From Algoriphagus sp. AGSA1 (GTDB lineage: Bacteria > Bacteroidota > Bacteroidia > Cytophagales > Cyclobacteriaceae), in the NCBI RefSeq assembly GCF_021390545.1, contig NZ_JAJUWR010000009.1, positions 1-64,000 of the forward strand: a DNA stretch of 64,000 nucleotides, written 5' to 3'. A model generated the notes under the pieces. The model saw only the letters and a program-made list of their open reading frames with translations, was not told where the DNA came from and did not search any database. Each line of letters starts with the position of its first letter. The stretch's first letter is position 1. Positions 7,558 to 15,630 of the stretch are shown here, piece after piece. The translations under genes and the position numbers were made by a program.

Positions 7558-9744
7558 ATGTTAAAGCGCTCAAAGAAATTACACTTTAACTCTCTTCTGA
7601 CGACACTGATAGTGATTCTGACCGTTCTTGCTATGGGCTTTTTACGGCATTTCACAGTAGAAAGAGAGCGCGATCAAGCTGCTAAAAGCCAGCGGCTGAT
7701 TCAGGACCTTTCCCATCTTTTGGTGGAATTCGAAAAGCTGGAGGGCATCCTTCATGAGCAAGAGCCAGATTCCTATACCCAGGTAGTGGATCAATATGTA
7801 AGTACAGTCACCACTATCCAATTTCATTTTTCCCATTTAGTCTCCTCAAAAAAAGCGACACTTCTTGAAGAACCATACTTTGATAGTCTTCAGGCAAAAT
7901 CAATAGCTTACCTGAAAGAGTACCAAAATTTAATGACTTTAGGTCTGCGGTCAGGCGCGGAAGAGGATTTGCTTACTTTATACGCCGATTTGAGGGAATT
8001 TGGTGTTTCAGCATTTATTTCCAATTGGATCAGGCTGGAGGATGAAGCTTTATCAGAAGAACTCAAGCATCTCGTTTTATTTTACAATATTTGCTTTTGG
8101 ACTTCCATACTTTTGCTGCTGTTCTTGGCAATATTCCTCATCCTTCATGCAAGGAAAGTGACGGCAGAATTTGATAATTGTGATAAGGCGATATTACAAA
8201 ACCGCATAAACAACGATGTCTTTGAACATATAGAGAAAATGGCAGGTATGGGCCATGCCTACTATAGTTTTGAGGAGAAGAGGTTGGTCTTTTCAACCAA
8301 CTTGTACCGGATTTTGGGACATACTGATACGGGTGCCCCCCCTTCTTTCAAAATGTACCTTGGTAGGATTTATCCCTCGGACAGGGAACAGGTCTTATCT
8401 ACTTTGAAATCACTTACACTGATAAAAAACGCATTGGAAACCAGTGCAAGGATAATACTTCCTGACGGAACAGTAAAGAATGTCCGTATGCTGGGCCTGG
8501 TAAGAAATGATGAACGTGGAAGAATAGCTGTTTTTGTGACCAAGGATGTCACGGCTGAAATCTCTTCACAGGGAAAGCTCCAAGAGCTAAATGCCAGTTT
8601 ATCATTGCAGAACCGACTGTTTAAACATGTGGAATCAATTGCTTCAATAGGGTACTATTCACATTTTATTGATACAGGCAGGCAGATGTTTTCGGATAAT
8701 TTGTTCCGATTGCTGGGTTTTGCTCCGGATTCATTCACAGCTTCCAAAAACATACTTTTATCACATGTACTAGAGGAGGATAAGGAAGCTGCTTGTGCAT
8801 GGACAGATCCTGACTTGGATTATGCCGGGAGACTGAAAGATACCATTAGAGTTCAAGACCGTTACGGTACAATAAAATATTTGGGCTTGAGCCGTGAATT
8901 TTTTGAAGATGGGGCTATGAGGGTTCTGGTGGTAACGCTGAAAGATGTCTCTGTAGAGGCGGCCATCAACCGGGATCTTGAAAACAAAAACAAGGAATTG
9001 TTTAGAAGCAATGCCGAATTGGAATCATTCAACCATATAGCCAGCCATGATCTTCAGGAACCGATACGGAAGATACTCACGTTGATTTCTATGCTTAAGA
9101 GCCTTCCGGAACTAAGTTTGACAGAAAAAAGTGAGGACTACCTAGGCAGGATAAAGCGCTCGGCCAGCAGAATGCAGCTTTTGATTTTGGATCTGTTGAA
9201 GTTTTCCCGTGTCTCACATGAAGACAAAAAATTTGAGGTAACGCCTCTGAACAATATTGTGGATACAGTTTTGGATGAACTGAGTTTGAAAATAGGGGAA
9301 ATGGGAGCCGAGGTAAATGTTGCAATACTGCCAGAGGCTTCTGTGATCCCTTCCCAGATGCGGCAGCTTTTCACCAATCTAATCGAGAATGCACTTAAGT
9401 TTGGCAAGCCTGATCAAAAGACCATTATTGATATTTTTACCGAAGAACTTACTCAACAGGAAAAGGCTCTTTTCACTTCTATCAATAGTTCAAATTTATT
9501 AAAAATATCCGTAAAGGATAACGGGATGGGATTCGATCCCATTCATGCAGAGCGTATTTTTGTAATCTTCAACAGGCTACACGATAAGAAGTACTTCGAA
9601 GGCTCAGGTATAGGACTGGCTATCTGTAAGAAAGTGGTCGAAAATCACGGGGGAGTTATTTCTGCATATGCGGTTCCTGGAGATGGGGCCAAGTTTACTT
9701 TTATTATACCTACTGGAGTAGTAGCGGTGGCTTTGCACAATTGA
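7558..9744 (+). CDS. PAS-domain sensor histidine kinase
   Basis: The 728-residue inner-membrane kinase has two transmembrane helices (about 15-30 and 178-198) that enclose a ~150-residue periplasmic, CHASE3-like sensor region. Two PAS domains follow (about 225-345 and 360-470, the second with its MFSDNLFRLLGF motif). HisKA contains the phosphorylated His497 in FNHIASHDLQEPIRKI. The HATPase_c domain shows NLIENALKFG, DNGMGFD and GSGIGLAICKKVVENHGG. No receiver is attached. The divergent sigma-54 regulator is a natural partner by position, but its receiver lacks the Asp, so the real partner may be the single-domain receiver at 2519-2959. Confidence 0.92.
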   Translation: MLKRSKKLHFNSLLTTLIVILTVLAMGFLRHFTVERERDQAAKSQRLIQDLSHLLVEFEKLEGILHEQEPDSYTQVVDQYVSTVTTIQFHFSHLVSSKKATLLEEPYFDSLQAKSIAYLKEYQNLMTLGLRSGAEEDLLTLYADLREFGVSAFISNWIRLEDEALSEELKHLVLFYNICFWTSILLLLFLAIFLILHARKVTAEFDNCDKAILQNRINNDVFEHIEKMAGMGHAYYSFEEKRLVFSTNLYRILGHTDTGAPPSFKMYLGRIYPSDREQVLSTLKSLTLIKNALETSARIILPDGTVKNVRMLGLVRNDERGRIAVFVTKDVTAEISSQGKLQELNASLSLQNRLFKHVESIASIGYYSHFIDTGRQMFSDNLFRLLGFAPDSFTASKNILLSHVLEEDKEAACAWTDPDLDYAGRLKDTIRVQDRYGTIKYLGLSREFFEDGAMRVLVVTLKDVSVEAAINRDLENKNKELFRSNAELESFNHIASHDLQEPIRKILTLISMLKSLPELSLTEKSEDYLGRIKRSASRMQLLILDLLKFSRVSHEDKKFEVTPLNNIVDTVLDELSLKIGEMGAEVNVAILPEASVIPSQMRQLFTNLIENALKFGKPDQKTIIDIFTEELTQQEKALFTSINSSNLLKISVKDNGMGFDPIHAERIFVIFNRLHDKKYFEGSGIGLAICKKVVENHGGVISAYAVPGDGAKFTFIIPTGVVAVALHN

Positions 9745-10012
9745 CCTACCCTAAGAAGTCTGGGTTGATAAATGGAATTTTCATTCTGACATCAGGGATT
9801 TCCCTGTTTCAACTGTCCCGCTGGGATGGGTCAGAATGCGTTTTATAGATTGGAATTTTGAAAGTAATCATCATAATTGTGTAACGTCTCCTTTATTTAA
9901 GTGGCTAACTTTGATACAGTACTATTTGGCTAATCTGGTTCAATCCTATATGGCAAAAGAGTACTGCCCTTTATTTATTAGACCAACTAACACCACCAAA
10001 CCTTACTACTCT

Positions 10013-10870
10013 ATGTCAGAAAATACGGGACGAAGAGGGCAAACCCAGAAGCGGCAACCAGGGAAGGAGTACAAAATGTATCCCTTCCCTGAATTTATCA
10101 AAGAAGGATATAAAGGTTCCGGGATCCTTAAAGACAAAGTGGCGATCATTACCGGAGGGGACAGCGGGATAGGAAGAGCTATCGCTGTTTTATTTGCCGA
10201 AGAAGGCGCTGACTTGGTTATTTCTTATTATGGTGAAGACGAGGATGCTGGGTTTACTAAGGGAGAAGTGGAAAAACGGGGTAGAAAAGCCTTACTTGTC
10301 AATGGAGATGTCTCCAATAGCAGTCATTGCAAAACCATTATAGCAAGGACAATAGAGGAGTTTGGGAAATTGGATATTTTGATTAACAATGCTGCTATGC
10401 AGTTTCCACAGGAAAGCCTCATGGATATAACTGACGAGCAGCTTCATAGGACTTTTGAAACCAATATTTATCCCTATTTCTACCTAAGCAGGGAAGCCTT
10501 GCCCCATATGGGCAAAGGCTGTACTATTATCAATACTTCTTCAGTCACTGCCTATCAGGGAAACGGCCAGCTGATAGATTATTCCTCCACTAAAGGAGCG
10601 ATAGTGAGTTTTACCAGATCCTTATCCGCCAATTTGGCCCATAGAGGAATTCGGGTCAATGGGGTGGCACCAGGACCGATTTGGACTCCATTGATTCCAG
10701 CCACATTCAGTAAGGAAGATGTCGCTACTTTTGGACAAAACGTGCCGCTCAACCGCGCGGGAGAGCCTTCTGAAGTTGCGCCTAGCTTCCTTTTTCTAGC
10801 ATCCGATCAGTCAAGCTACATTACCGGGCAGTTTATTCACCCCAATGGAGGAGAAATCATTAATACTTAA
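10013..10870 (+). CDS. SDR family oxidoreductase, general-stress (YhdF/YghA-like) type
   Basis: The 285-residue protein belongs to the SDR group with an N-terminal extension (here containing KEYKMYPFPEFIKEGYKGSG) before the dehydrogenase core, as in general stress protein 39 and E. coli YghA. The NAD(P) motif is ITGGDSGIGRA, the structural ILINNAA follows, and the catalytic residues are Ser (INTSSVTAY) and YSSTK. I chose the ATG at 10013 because family members start with a short polar tail. An upstream in-frame ATG at 9836 would add 59 non-conserved residues. The product probably reduces small aldehydes or ketones under stress (family inference). Confidence 0.9.
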   Translation: MSENTGRRGQTQKRQPGKEYKMYPFPEFIKEGYKGSGILKDKVAIITGGDSGIGRAIAVLFAEEGADLVISYYGEDEDAGFTKGEVEKRGRKALLVNGDVSNSSHCKTIIARTIEEFGKLDILINNAAMQFPQESLMDITDEQLHRTFETNIYPYFYLSREALPHMGKGCTIINTSSVTAYQGNGQLIDYSSTKGAIVSFTRSLSANLAHRGIRVNGVAPGPIWTPLIPATFSKEDVATFGQNVPLNRAGEPSEVAPSFLFLASDQSSYITGQFIHPNGGEIINT

Positions 10871-10881
10871 CTGAATACATT

Positions 10882-11043
10882 ATGTCTAACAAAAAAGAAA
10901 GCAACTTTGAAAAGAAGATAGACAAGGACAACATCAAGGTCACACCGTTTGGGACAAATAAGAAAAAAAAGAATGTCCCGGATGAAAGTCCTCAGGAAGA
11001 ATATCTTACTACTAAGTCAGGTAAAGAACAAAAAGAAGATTGA
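10882..11043 (+). CDS. Small lysine-rich hydrophilic protein
   Basis: A 53-codon frame starts 11 bp after the SDR stop codon and encodes a very polar peptide (begins MSNKKESNFEKKIDKDN, ends SGKEQKED). The composition (Lys, Glu, Asp, no hydrophobic core) suggests a disordered stress-type protein. Its close spacing behind the SDR and in front of the CinA-like gene supports a real operon member. Function unknown. Confidence 0.55.
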   Translation: MSNKKESNFEKKIDKDNIKVTPFGTNKKKKNVPDESPQEEYLTTKSGKEQKED

Positions 11044-11079
11044 ATCCGGCTTTAAGAAGTATAAAGAATAGTTGATATT

Positions 11080-11595
11080 ATGAATATAATCGGCGAAGAA
11101 AAGACCCAAGATGCGCTTAATATCATCCGTGATTACTGCCTGGATCATAGTTTTAGGATCTCTGTAGCTGAAAGTGTCACCGCTGGGATGATGCAGTTGA
11201 TGTTGAGTACCTGCGAGAATGCCGGTATGTTTTTTTGTGGGGGAATTACCACATACAATTGTATTCAAAAAAGAAAGCAACTTTATATCCTGGATGATAA
11301 CTGTATAGGGCTGGATGGAGTATCCAGACAGATAGCTGAAAATATGGCACGTCAGGTAAGTAGGAAATTCAGTTCTGACCTAAGTTTAAGTATCACGGGA
11401 TTTGCCGCTCCCATACCTGAGAAAGGAATCACAGAATTGTTTGCGTATGGTTGTTTTTGTCTAAACAGTGAAATAGTCCTTACAGAAAAACTAACAACTT
11501 CTAAATCAAATCAGCTCGAAGCTCAGCAAGAATACGCCTCTTCTTTGGTTCAACTCTGCGCAGATAGTATTTTATCTAAGTTTGGGGTGAAATGA
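11080..11595 (+). CDS. CinA C-terminal domain-like protein (PncC-related)
   Basis: The 171-residue protein matches the stand-alone CinA C-terminal domain, whose active members are nicotinamide-nucleotide amidases in NAD recycling. The recognisable blocks are VAESVTAGMM (normally AESCTGG), FFCGGITTYN, KRKQLYIL, GVSRQIAENMARQV and LSITGFAAP (normally ITGIAGP). The changes in the first and last blocks mean that activity is uncertain. Related truncated CinA proteins are common in Bacteroidota stress clusters. It is third in a run with the SDR and the small protein upstream. Confidence 0.75.
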   Translation: MNIIGEEKTQDALNIIRDYCLDHSFRISVAESVTAGMMQLMLSTCENAGMFFCGGITTYNCIQKRKQLYILDDNCIGLDGVSRQIAENMARQVSRKFSSDLSLSITGFAAPIPEKGITELFAYGCFCLNSEIVLTEKLTTSKSNQLEAQQEYASSLVQLCADSILSKFGVK

Positions 11596-11615
11596 AATTT
11601 TACAACAAGTAAAAG

Positions 11616-12017
11616 TTATAGTTTCCTACGTGTACGGATGTTCCATGCCCATAAGAGTATAAGGATAAACTCCGCCACTGCATCCAATAAGTATATAGCA
11701 GGTATGGTATTGGATACGAAAAATACAATATCTACTAGTCCCAGTGCTGCTGAAGAGGCTATTGCCAGCAAGATAATCGGGTGATTTCTTTTTTTGTCAA
11801 AAGACGCGACCAATAATACAAATCCTATCACAGAAATTAGGATCCCCACCACTTTGACCAGCCATAGATCATTTTTTGGCCCGGTGATATCCAGAAAGGT
11901 AGATATGGAAACCAATGGCCAGATTCCAGTCCCTAGAAAGTAAATACTTTGAATTTTTAGTAGTACGCTGTAGTCCATTAATTTGCTGTATTTCATGGGA
12001 GTTGTTTGTGACCACAA
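11616..12017 (-). CDS. Small membrane protein, paralogue of the next gene
   Basis: The 133-residue protein has four hydrophobic helices and a short basic C-terminus (NIRTRRKL). It resembles the product of the adjacent upstream gene in its length, helix pattern and the shared N-terminal motif LLKIQSIYFLGTGIW versus LSEAQGIYYIGIGVV. The annotated ATG at 12017 lies 1 bp after the upstream gene stop. Starts at residue 9 or 15 are also possible. The pair looks like a tandem duplication. Function unknown. Confidence 0.7.
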   Translation of the reverse strand: MWSQTTPMKYSKLMDYSVLLKIQSIYFLGTGIWPLVSISTFLDITGPKNDLWLVKVVGILISVIGFVLLVASFDKKRNHPIILLAIASSAALGLVDIVFFVSNTIPAIYLLDAVAEFILILLWAWNIRTRRKL

Positions 12018-12018
12018 A

Positions 12019-12429
12019 TCAATCGTCAGTATTTAATTTTGAAAACTTCCGGTTTATCCATTTCCAGTAGATCAAGTAAATCCACAGTCCTATAAAGGTC
12101 AGTTCTATGGCTAAATCCAGGCTTTGAATAACTGCGGACTGCCCGGCCAAAGCATCATTTACTTGAGTGATAAAGATGGAACCGGCGCTTGCCAGACCTA
12201 TTATACAGATAGGAGAGGGCACATTGGGATATTTTTTGCCAATAAACAGAGCGCATCCTATCCCCACGATTAAGCTGCCCACCAAAGCCGAGTTACACTG
12301 TAAAATGAGGTATTCATCCGATTGGTTAGAAGTTAAGGAATATAACATGATTACCACACCTATCCCGATGTAATAAATTCCTTGTGCCTCTGATAATCTA
12401 TAATATAATTTGGATTCCTGCTTGTTCAT
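12019..12429 (-). CDS. Small membrane protein, first of a tandem pair
   Basis: The 136-residue protein has four predicted transmembrane helices and a basic C-terminal end (WINRKFSKLNTDD). It is paralogous to its downstream neighbour, which starts 1 bp after its stop, so the two are co-transcribed and may form one complex. No signal peptide or catalytic motif is visible. The family is not one I can name. Confidence 0.7.
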   Translation of the reverse strand: MNKQESKLYYRLSEAQGIYYIGIGVVIMLYSLTSNQSDEYLILQCNSALVGSLIVGIGCALFIGKKYPNVPSPICIIGLASAGSIFITQVNDALAGQSAVIQSLDLAIELTFIGLWIYLIYWKWINRKFSKLNTDD

Positions 12430-12536
12430 GTTCTTCTAGCGATGCTTTAATCATGCCGAACCTTTATTGAATATGTTTTTTATGTTAAGGAGCATGTCTT
12501 TTGATGTATAGGGGGATAGTAGAGCTTACGAAACCG

Positions 12537-12632
12537 CTACTTGCCTTGTTTCTTCTTTTTAACAAAGTAGCCTATTCCTATAGCAACGATCGCAAAAACT
12601 AAAATTACAAAAATAATAAGTTCTAGTCCCAT
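12537..12632 (-). CDS. 31-residue single-helix membrane peptide
   Basis: A short frame encodes MGLELIIFVILVFAIVAIGI and then a basic KKKKQGK-type end. It is one transmembrane helix with a positively charged cytoplasmic tail. The codons are fully open from ATG to TAG, and the helix-plus-lysine design is typical of small membrane proteins. It lies upstream of the tandem membrane protein pair on the same strand. Function unknown, and it could be missed by standard gene calling. Confidence 0.5.
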   Translation of the reverse strand: MGLELIIFVILVFAIVAIGIGYFVKKKKQGK

Positions 12633-12901
12633 GATAAGTGTTGTTTGTGTATGCCTATAAAGACAATGTATATACCAAAAATGTTAGGGCTAATTAGAGC
12701 ATTAAGTGTGCTGTACACCACTTTTATTAATACCGGACGTGGATTGTAAAAGTAACACTATGGGGATTTTTAGTGTCCATATAACTATACCATGTAGAGA
12801 GCGTGTTCGAATTTTAAGAGATAAGACTGGTTCTGGATTTGGCTCGGTCTTGGTGTTTTTATAGACAGTAAATTATTTTGGAAATAGTAAATAATAGAAT
12901 T

Positions 12902-13117
12902 ATGAAAATAGTCAAAGTCATTGAGCTTATAGCTACATCAGATAATAGTATAGAGGACGCAATAAATAATGCGGTTTCTGAAGCCTCAAAAACCATCAAG
13001 AACATTGATTCTGTCAATATCAGTAATATAAAGGCTCATGTGAATGATGGGAATATATCTTACGGGATAAACTGTAAGGTATCGTTTAGAGTAGATGAAA
13101 AAACTCCAACTGATTAA
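12902..13117 (+). CDS. Dodecin-like flavin-binding protein
   Basis: The 71-residue protein matches dodecins, small dodecameric flavin-storage proteins: KVIELIATSDNSIEDAINNA, then SEASKTIKNIDSVNISNIKA and a C-terminal INCKVSFRVDE strand. I start it at the ATG at 12902, because the eight codons before it are not part of the family. The tryptophan that stacks on flavin in archaeal and several bacterial dodecins (RNLRWVEV) is replaced here by NIDSVNI, so ligand binding may differ. It sits alone in a stress-gene neighbourhood. Confidence 0.85.
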   Translation: MKIVKVIELIATSDNSIEDAINNAVSEASKTIKNIDSVNISNIKAHVNDGNISYGINCKVSFRVDEKTPTD

Positions 13118-13400
13118 AAATTAGAATCAGGGGATAAATTTTAACAAAATCCACCAACCAAGATCTGAGGAGTCCTGGGAGAAAGTTCTGGATTAGTACT
13201 TGTTGAATTATACATTGTTGATTATTTCAATTTTGTATCGGAGTGCCAATTTGTTGAACACAGCCCCAGGTCTTCTCTTTTTAATTTGCATACAATCAGC
13301 TGTAAAAGTCCAAGAAATAAACGTTTGGTTTTTAGAGTTGTGCAATTACGTCTTGCTGGTATATTTCAAGAAAAAGATAAACAAAAAATAAGGGGGAATA
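13118..13400. other. Intergenic spacer, no gene supported
   Basis: A 63-codon frame at 13200-13391 is hydrophobic but has no family features and no conserved start context. I treat the spacer as non-coding. Confidence 0.4.
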
Positions 13401-15011
13401 ATGAGCGTGTGGACGGGGAAATTCATTTTAGATGTCCAGTCAGGGAGCCAAGGGCCTGTAGAAAATGAATCTGAAATAAAATTATTAAGAACAGACAAAT
13501 CCATCAATGTAGCCATAGTAGGCGGAGGTGTTATTGGTTTTTTTCACGTCTTAAACATGATTGACCATTATCGGTCCGATCCTCATTATGATCTTGACAT
13601 TCACTGGTTTGATAAAAGAGGGTGTTTCGCCGAAGGCAAGGAATTTTCCGTAGAACAGCCAGCGTTTAAGCTGGCCTTATGTCCGGTAGGGAAGATTGAC
13701 TTGATACAATCGCATTGGGAACAAACCCAAATCAAGATTCCGGCTCATCTAGGTTTTTTCAAATGGCTCAACCATAAGTTGAAAAAACGAAACTTGGAAG
13801 CTGTACCCTCTGATTGGGTAGCCAAGAGAGTTCTAGGAAGATATCTTGAGGAGATGTTATTGGAACTCCAGGAAGCCATGCCTTCGCATGTCCACTTATA
13901 TTTTCATAGAGCTGAAGTTGGTGGTGTTAATGGTGAAAATGGGTCTATTGTGGTGAAAAAGGGATTTGACACCAAACCCGTGAATATGGAGTTTAAGGAA
14001 GTAAAGATAGGGTTGGAACCTTATCCTTTGGAAAAACTTGCAGATGAAAAGCCTCTTATTGTGTTTGCCGCTAGTTCCCGTACCGCCAGCTATTATGGAA
14101 ACCCAAAGAGAAACTGTGATGCATTTAAAGCGATACGATTAACTGATCAGGTGTTGATTTCTGCCGTTAATGAATATTTTTATGATTGCCTGTTTTCAAT
14201 TACCGAAGGAAGGGGTGGGAAATTTGGAATTAAGGGAGGAAAACTGGTTTACATTAAAAGCGGGAATGAACCCATGTCCATTTTTCCGATCTTCCCTATT
14301 GGCCTTCCGGTACTGACTGATTCCTACGTGAAGCCACCTCCCATGGAATTTAAGTCGCTTACTGCTGGCTGGGAGTCTGTGTTGCTGGAGAAAGCCAGTA
14401 AATTCAAGATAAACTTTCAGCAGGATATCTATCATTATCTTATTCAAGAAATTTTGCTGCTGGATGGTATGGGATATCTTACAAAGTCAGGGGATATTCT
14501 TGATTTTTATTTGTATAATCTTCTTGAGCCAGATACTACAAATCATACGGATTTTCATGAGATGACACTCGAAAACCTAAAGAATTCTATTGAGGGACAA
14601 CCTCCAAGACATGCCTTTTTCCTTTCAGAGATATGGAGAAAAGCCAGTACGGTAATTTCCAGAATAGAAAAAAAGAAGGGTTTTTCTGATGATTTTTATG
14701 GAGAGTTTATGTTAAAATACAAAGAGAGGCTTGATTGGCTAAACCTAAAAGTCCCACCTCTATATATCTGGAAAATCCTGGCTTTGGCTGAAGCCAGAAT
14801 TGTTTTTTTCCGGCTTGGCAACGATACGTTAGTGACCGGCGATTTGATACGGGGAATGTTCAGGGCATCTTGCTATCAGACCAAGTACGAAAAACACTCG
14901 AATATTTACATTAATACATCAGGAGTTTATAATCCTTATGTCTTGAGTGATGCAGCTATTTTTAGCATATCACAAGAAAGCTTTGGGAAGGATGAACTGA
15001 AACCGCATTGA
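13401..15011 (+). CDS. FAD/NAD(P)-binding protein (NAD_binding_9-like)
   Basis: The 536-residue protein has a dinucleotide-binding Rossmann motif VAIVGGGVIGFFHVLNM at about residues 36-52, followed by WFDKRG and a HpyO-like large insert. It matches the family of FAD/NAD(P)-binding proteins annotated from pfam13454, some of which hydroxylate amino acids. The substrate is unknown. There is no signal peptide, so it should act in the cytoplasm. AGGGGGAATA just before the ATG is one of few purine-rich leaders in the window. It is convergent with the HD hydrolase 16 bp away. Confidence 0.75.
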   Translation: MSVWTGKFILDVQSGSQGPVENESEIKLLRTDKSINVAIVGGGVIGFFHVLNMIDHYRSDPHYDLDIHWFDKRGCFAEGKEFSVEQPAFKLALCPVGKIDLIQSHWEQTQIKIPAHLGFFKWLNHKLKKRNLEAVPSDWVAKRVLGRYLEEMLLELQEAMPSHVHLYFHRAEVGGVNGENGSIVVKKGFDTKPVNMEFKEVKIGLEPYPLEKLADEKPLIVFAASSRTASYYGNPKRNCDAFKAIRLTDQVLISAVNEYFYDCLFSITEGRGGKFGIKGGKLVYIKSGNEPMSIFPIFPIGLPVLTDSYVKPPPMEFKSLTAGWESVLLEKASKFKINFQQDIYHYLIQEILLLDGMGYLTKSGDILDFYLYNLLEPDTTNHTDFHEMTLENLKNSIEGQPPRHAFFLSEIWRKASTVISRIEKKKGFSDDFYGEFMLKYKERLDWLNLKVPPLYIWKILALAEARIVFFRLGNDTLVTGDLIRGMFRASCYQTKYEKHSNIYINTSGVYNPYVLSDAAIFSISQESFGKDELKPH

Positions 15012-15027
15012 TCTATTAAGTTGCTTT

Positions 15028-15609
15028 TTAGGTTTTTCTCTTTTGTAAGTTGTCTTTTTCCTGAGTCAGCGTTTCCATGGCAAACTTCCGAAGTTCTTTG
15101 TTTCCTCGTATGGCTGTCTTCAGAATACTGCGACACTCTTGCAGGTATTTCGGGGCAAAGGAAATATCATTGGCTACTATTTCTTTACAGTTATCCAGAA
15201 TATCCGCATACTTGATTGTTTGGGCATTGGGACTTGTTTTTTGTAACCTTTCCAGTTCTTTTTGTTTCCTGGTGTCACGGTTCCAGTGCGGATAAGCTTC
15301 CTTGGTATATACATCCGTCAATTCTATGACCAGTTTCACCGTATAGCTGGCTTCCTCAGGATGCATCACAGTTTTAAGAAAACCTTGCATTTCTAGTGGG
15401 TTTACCTCGGTGTCCTCCAGTACGTCATGAAGAAGAGCCGCAGCTGCTATAGGCAAATGGTCAGTGTATTCCAGGCAGATTTTCATTACTCTTTCCGGAT
15501 GTACTATGTAGGGTTCTTTGGTGTATTTACGTAACTGATCTCCGTGAGCTTCATCAGCGAACCTCCGTACTTGCTCCAGTATTGTGTTTGCTTGCATAGC
15601 TGAAAGCAT
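15028..15609 (-). CDS. HD domain hydrolase of the RelA/SpoT (MESH1-like) type
   Basis: The 193-residue protein carries the metal-binding HD set of (p)ppGpp hydrolases: His22 in DEAHGDQLRKY, His37 in PYIVHPERV, His61-Asp62 in LLHDVLEDTE, and a late Asp in IKYADILDN. It has no synthetase domain, so it corresponds to a small alarmone-hydrolase-type protein (family inference; it could act on another nucleotide). The ATG at 15597 is an alternative start. It lies 21 bp downstream of the pyruvate-oxidase-like gene and is likely co-transcribed with it. Confidence 0.85.
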   Translation of the reverse strand: MLSAMQANTILEQVRRFADEAHGDQLRKYTKEPYIVHPERVMKICLEYTDHLPIAAAALLHDVLEDTEVNPLEMQGFLKTVMHPEEASYTVKLVIELTDVYTKEAYPHWNRDTRKQKELERLQKTSPNAQTIKYADILDNCKEIVANDISFAPKYLQECRSILKTAIRGNKELRKFAMETLTQEKDNLQKRKT

Positions 15610-15630
15610 CCTAGGATCTGTTTGGCTGTA

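Noticed and set aside
7558..9744. Histidine kinase read as certain partner of the divergent sigma-54 regulator
   Set aside because: Position suggests it, but the regulator's receiver lacks the acceptor Asp, so I leave the partner open.
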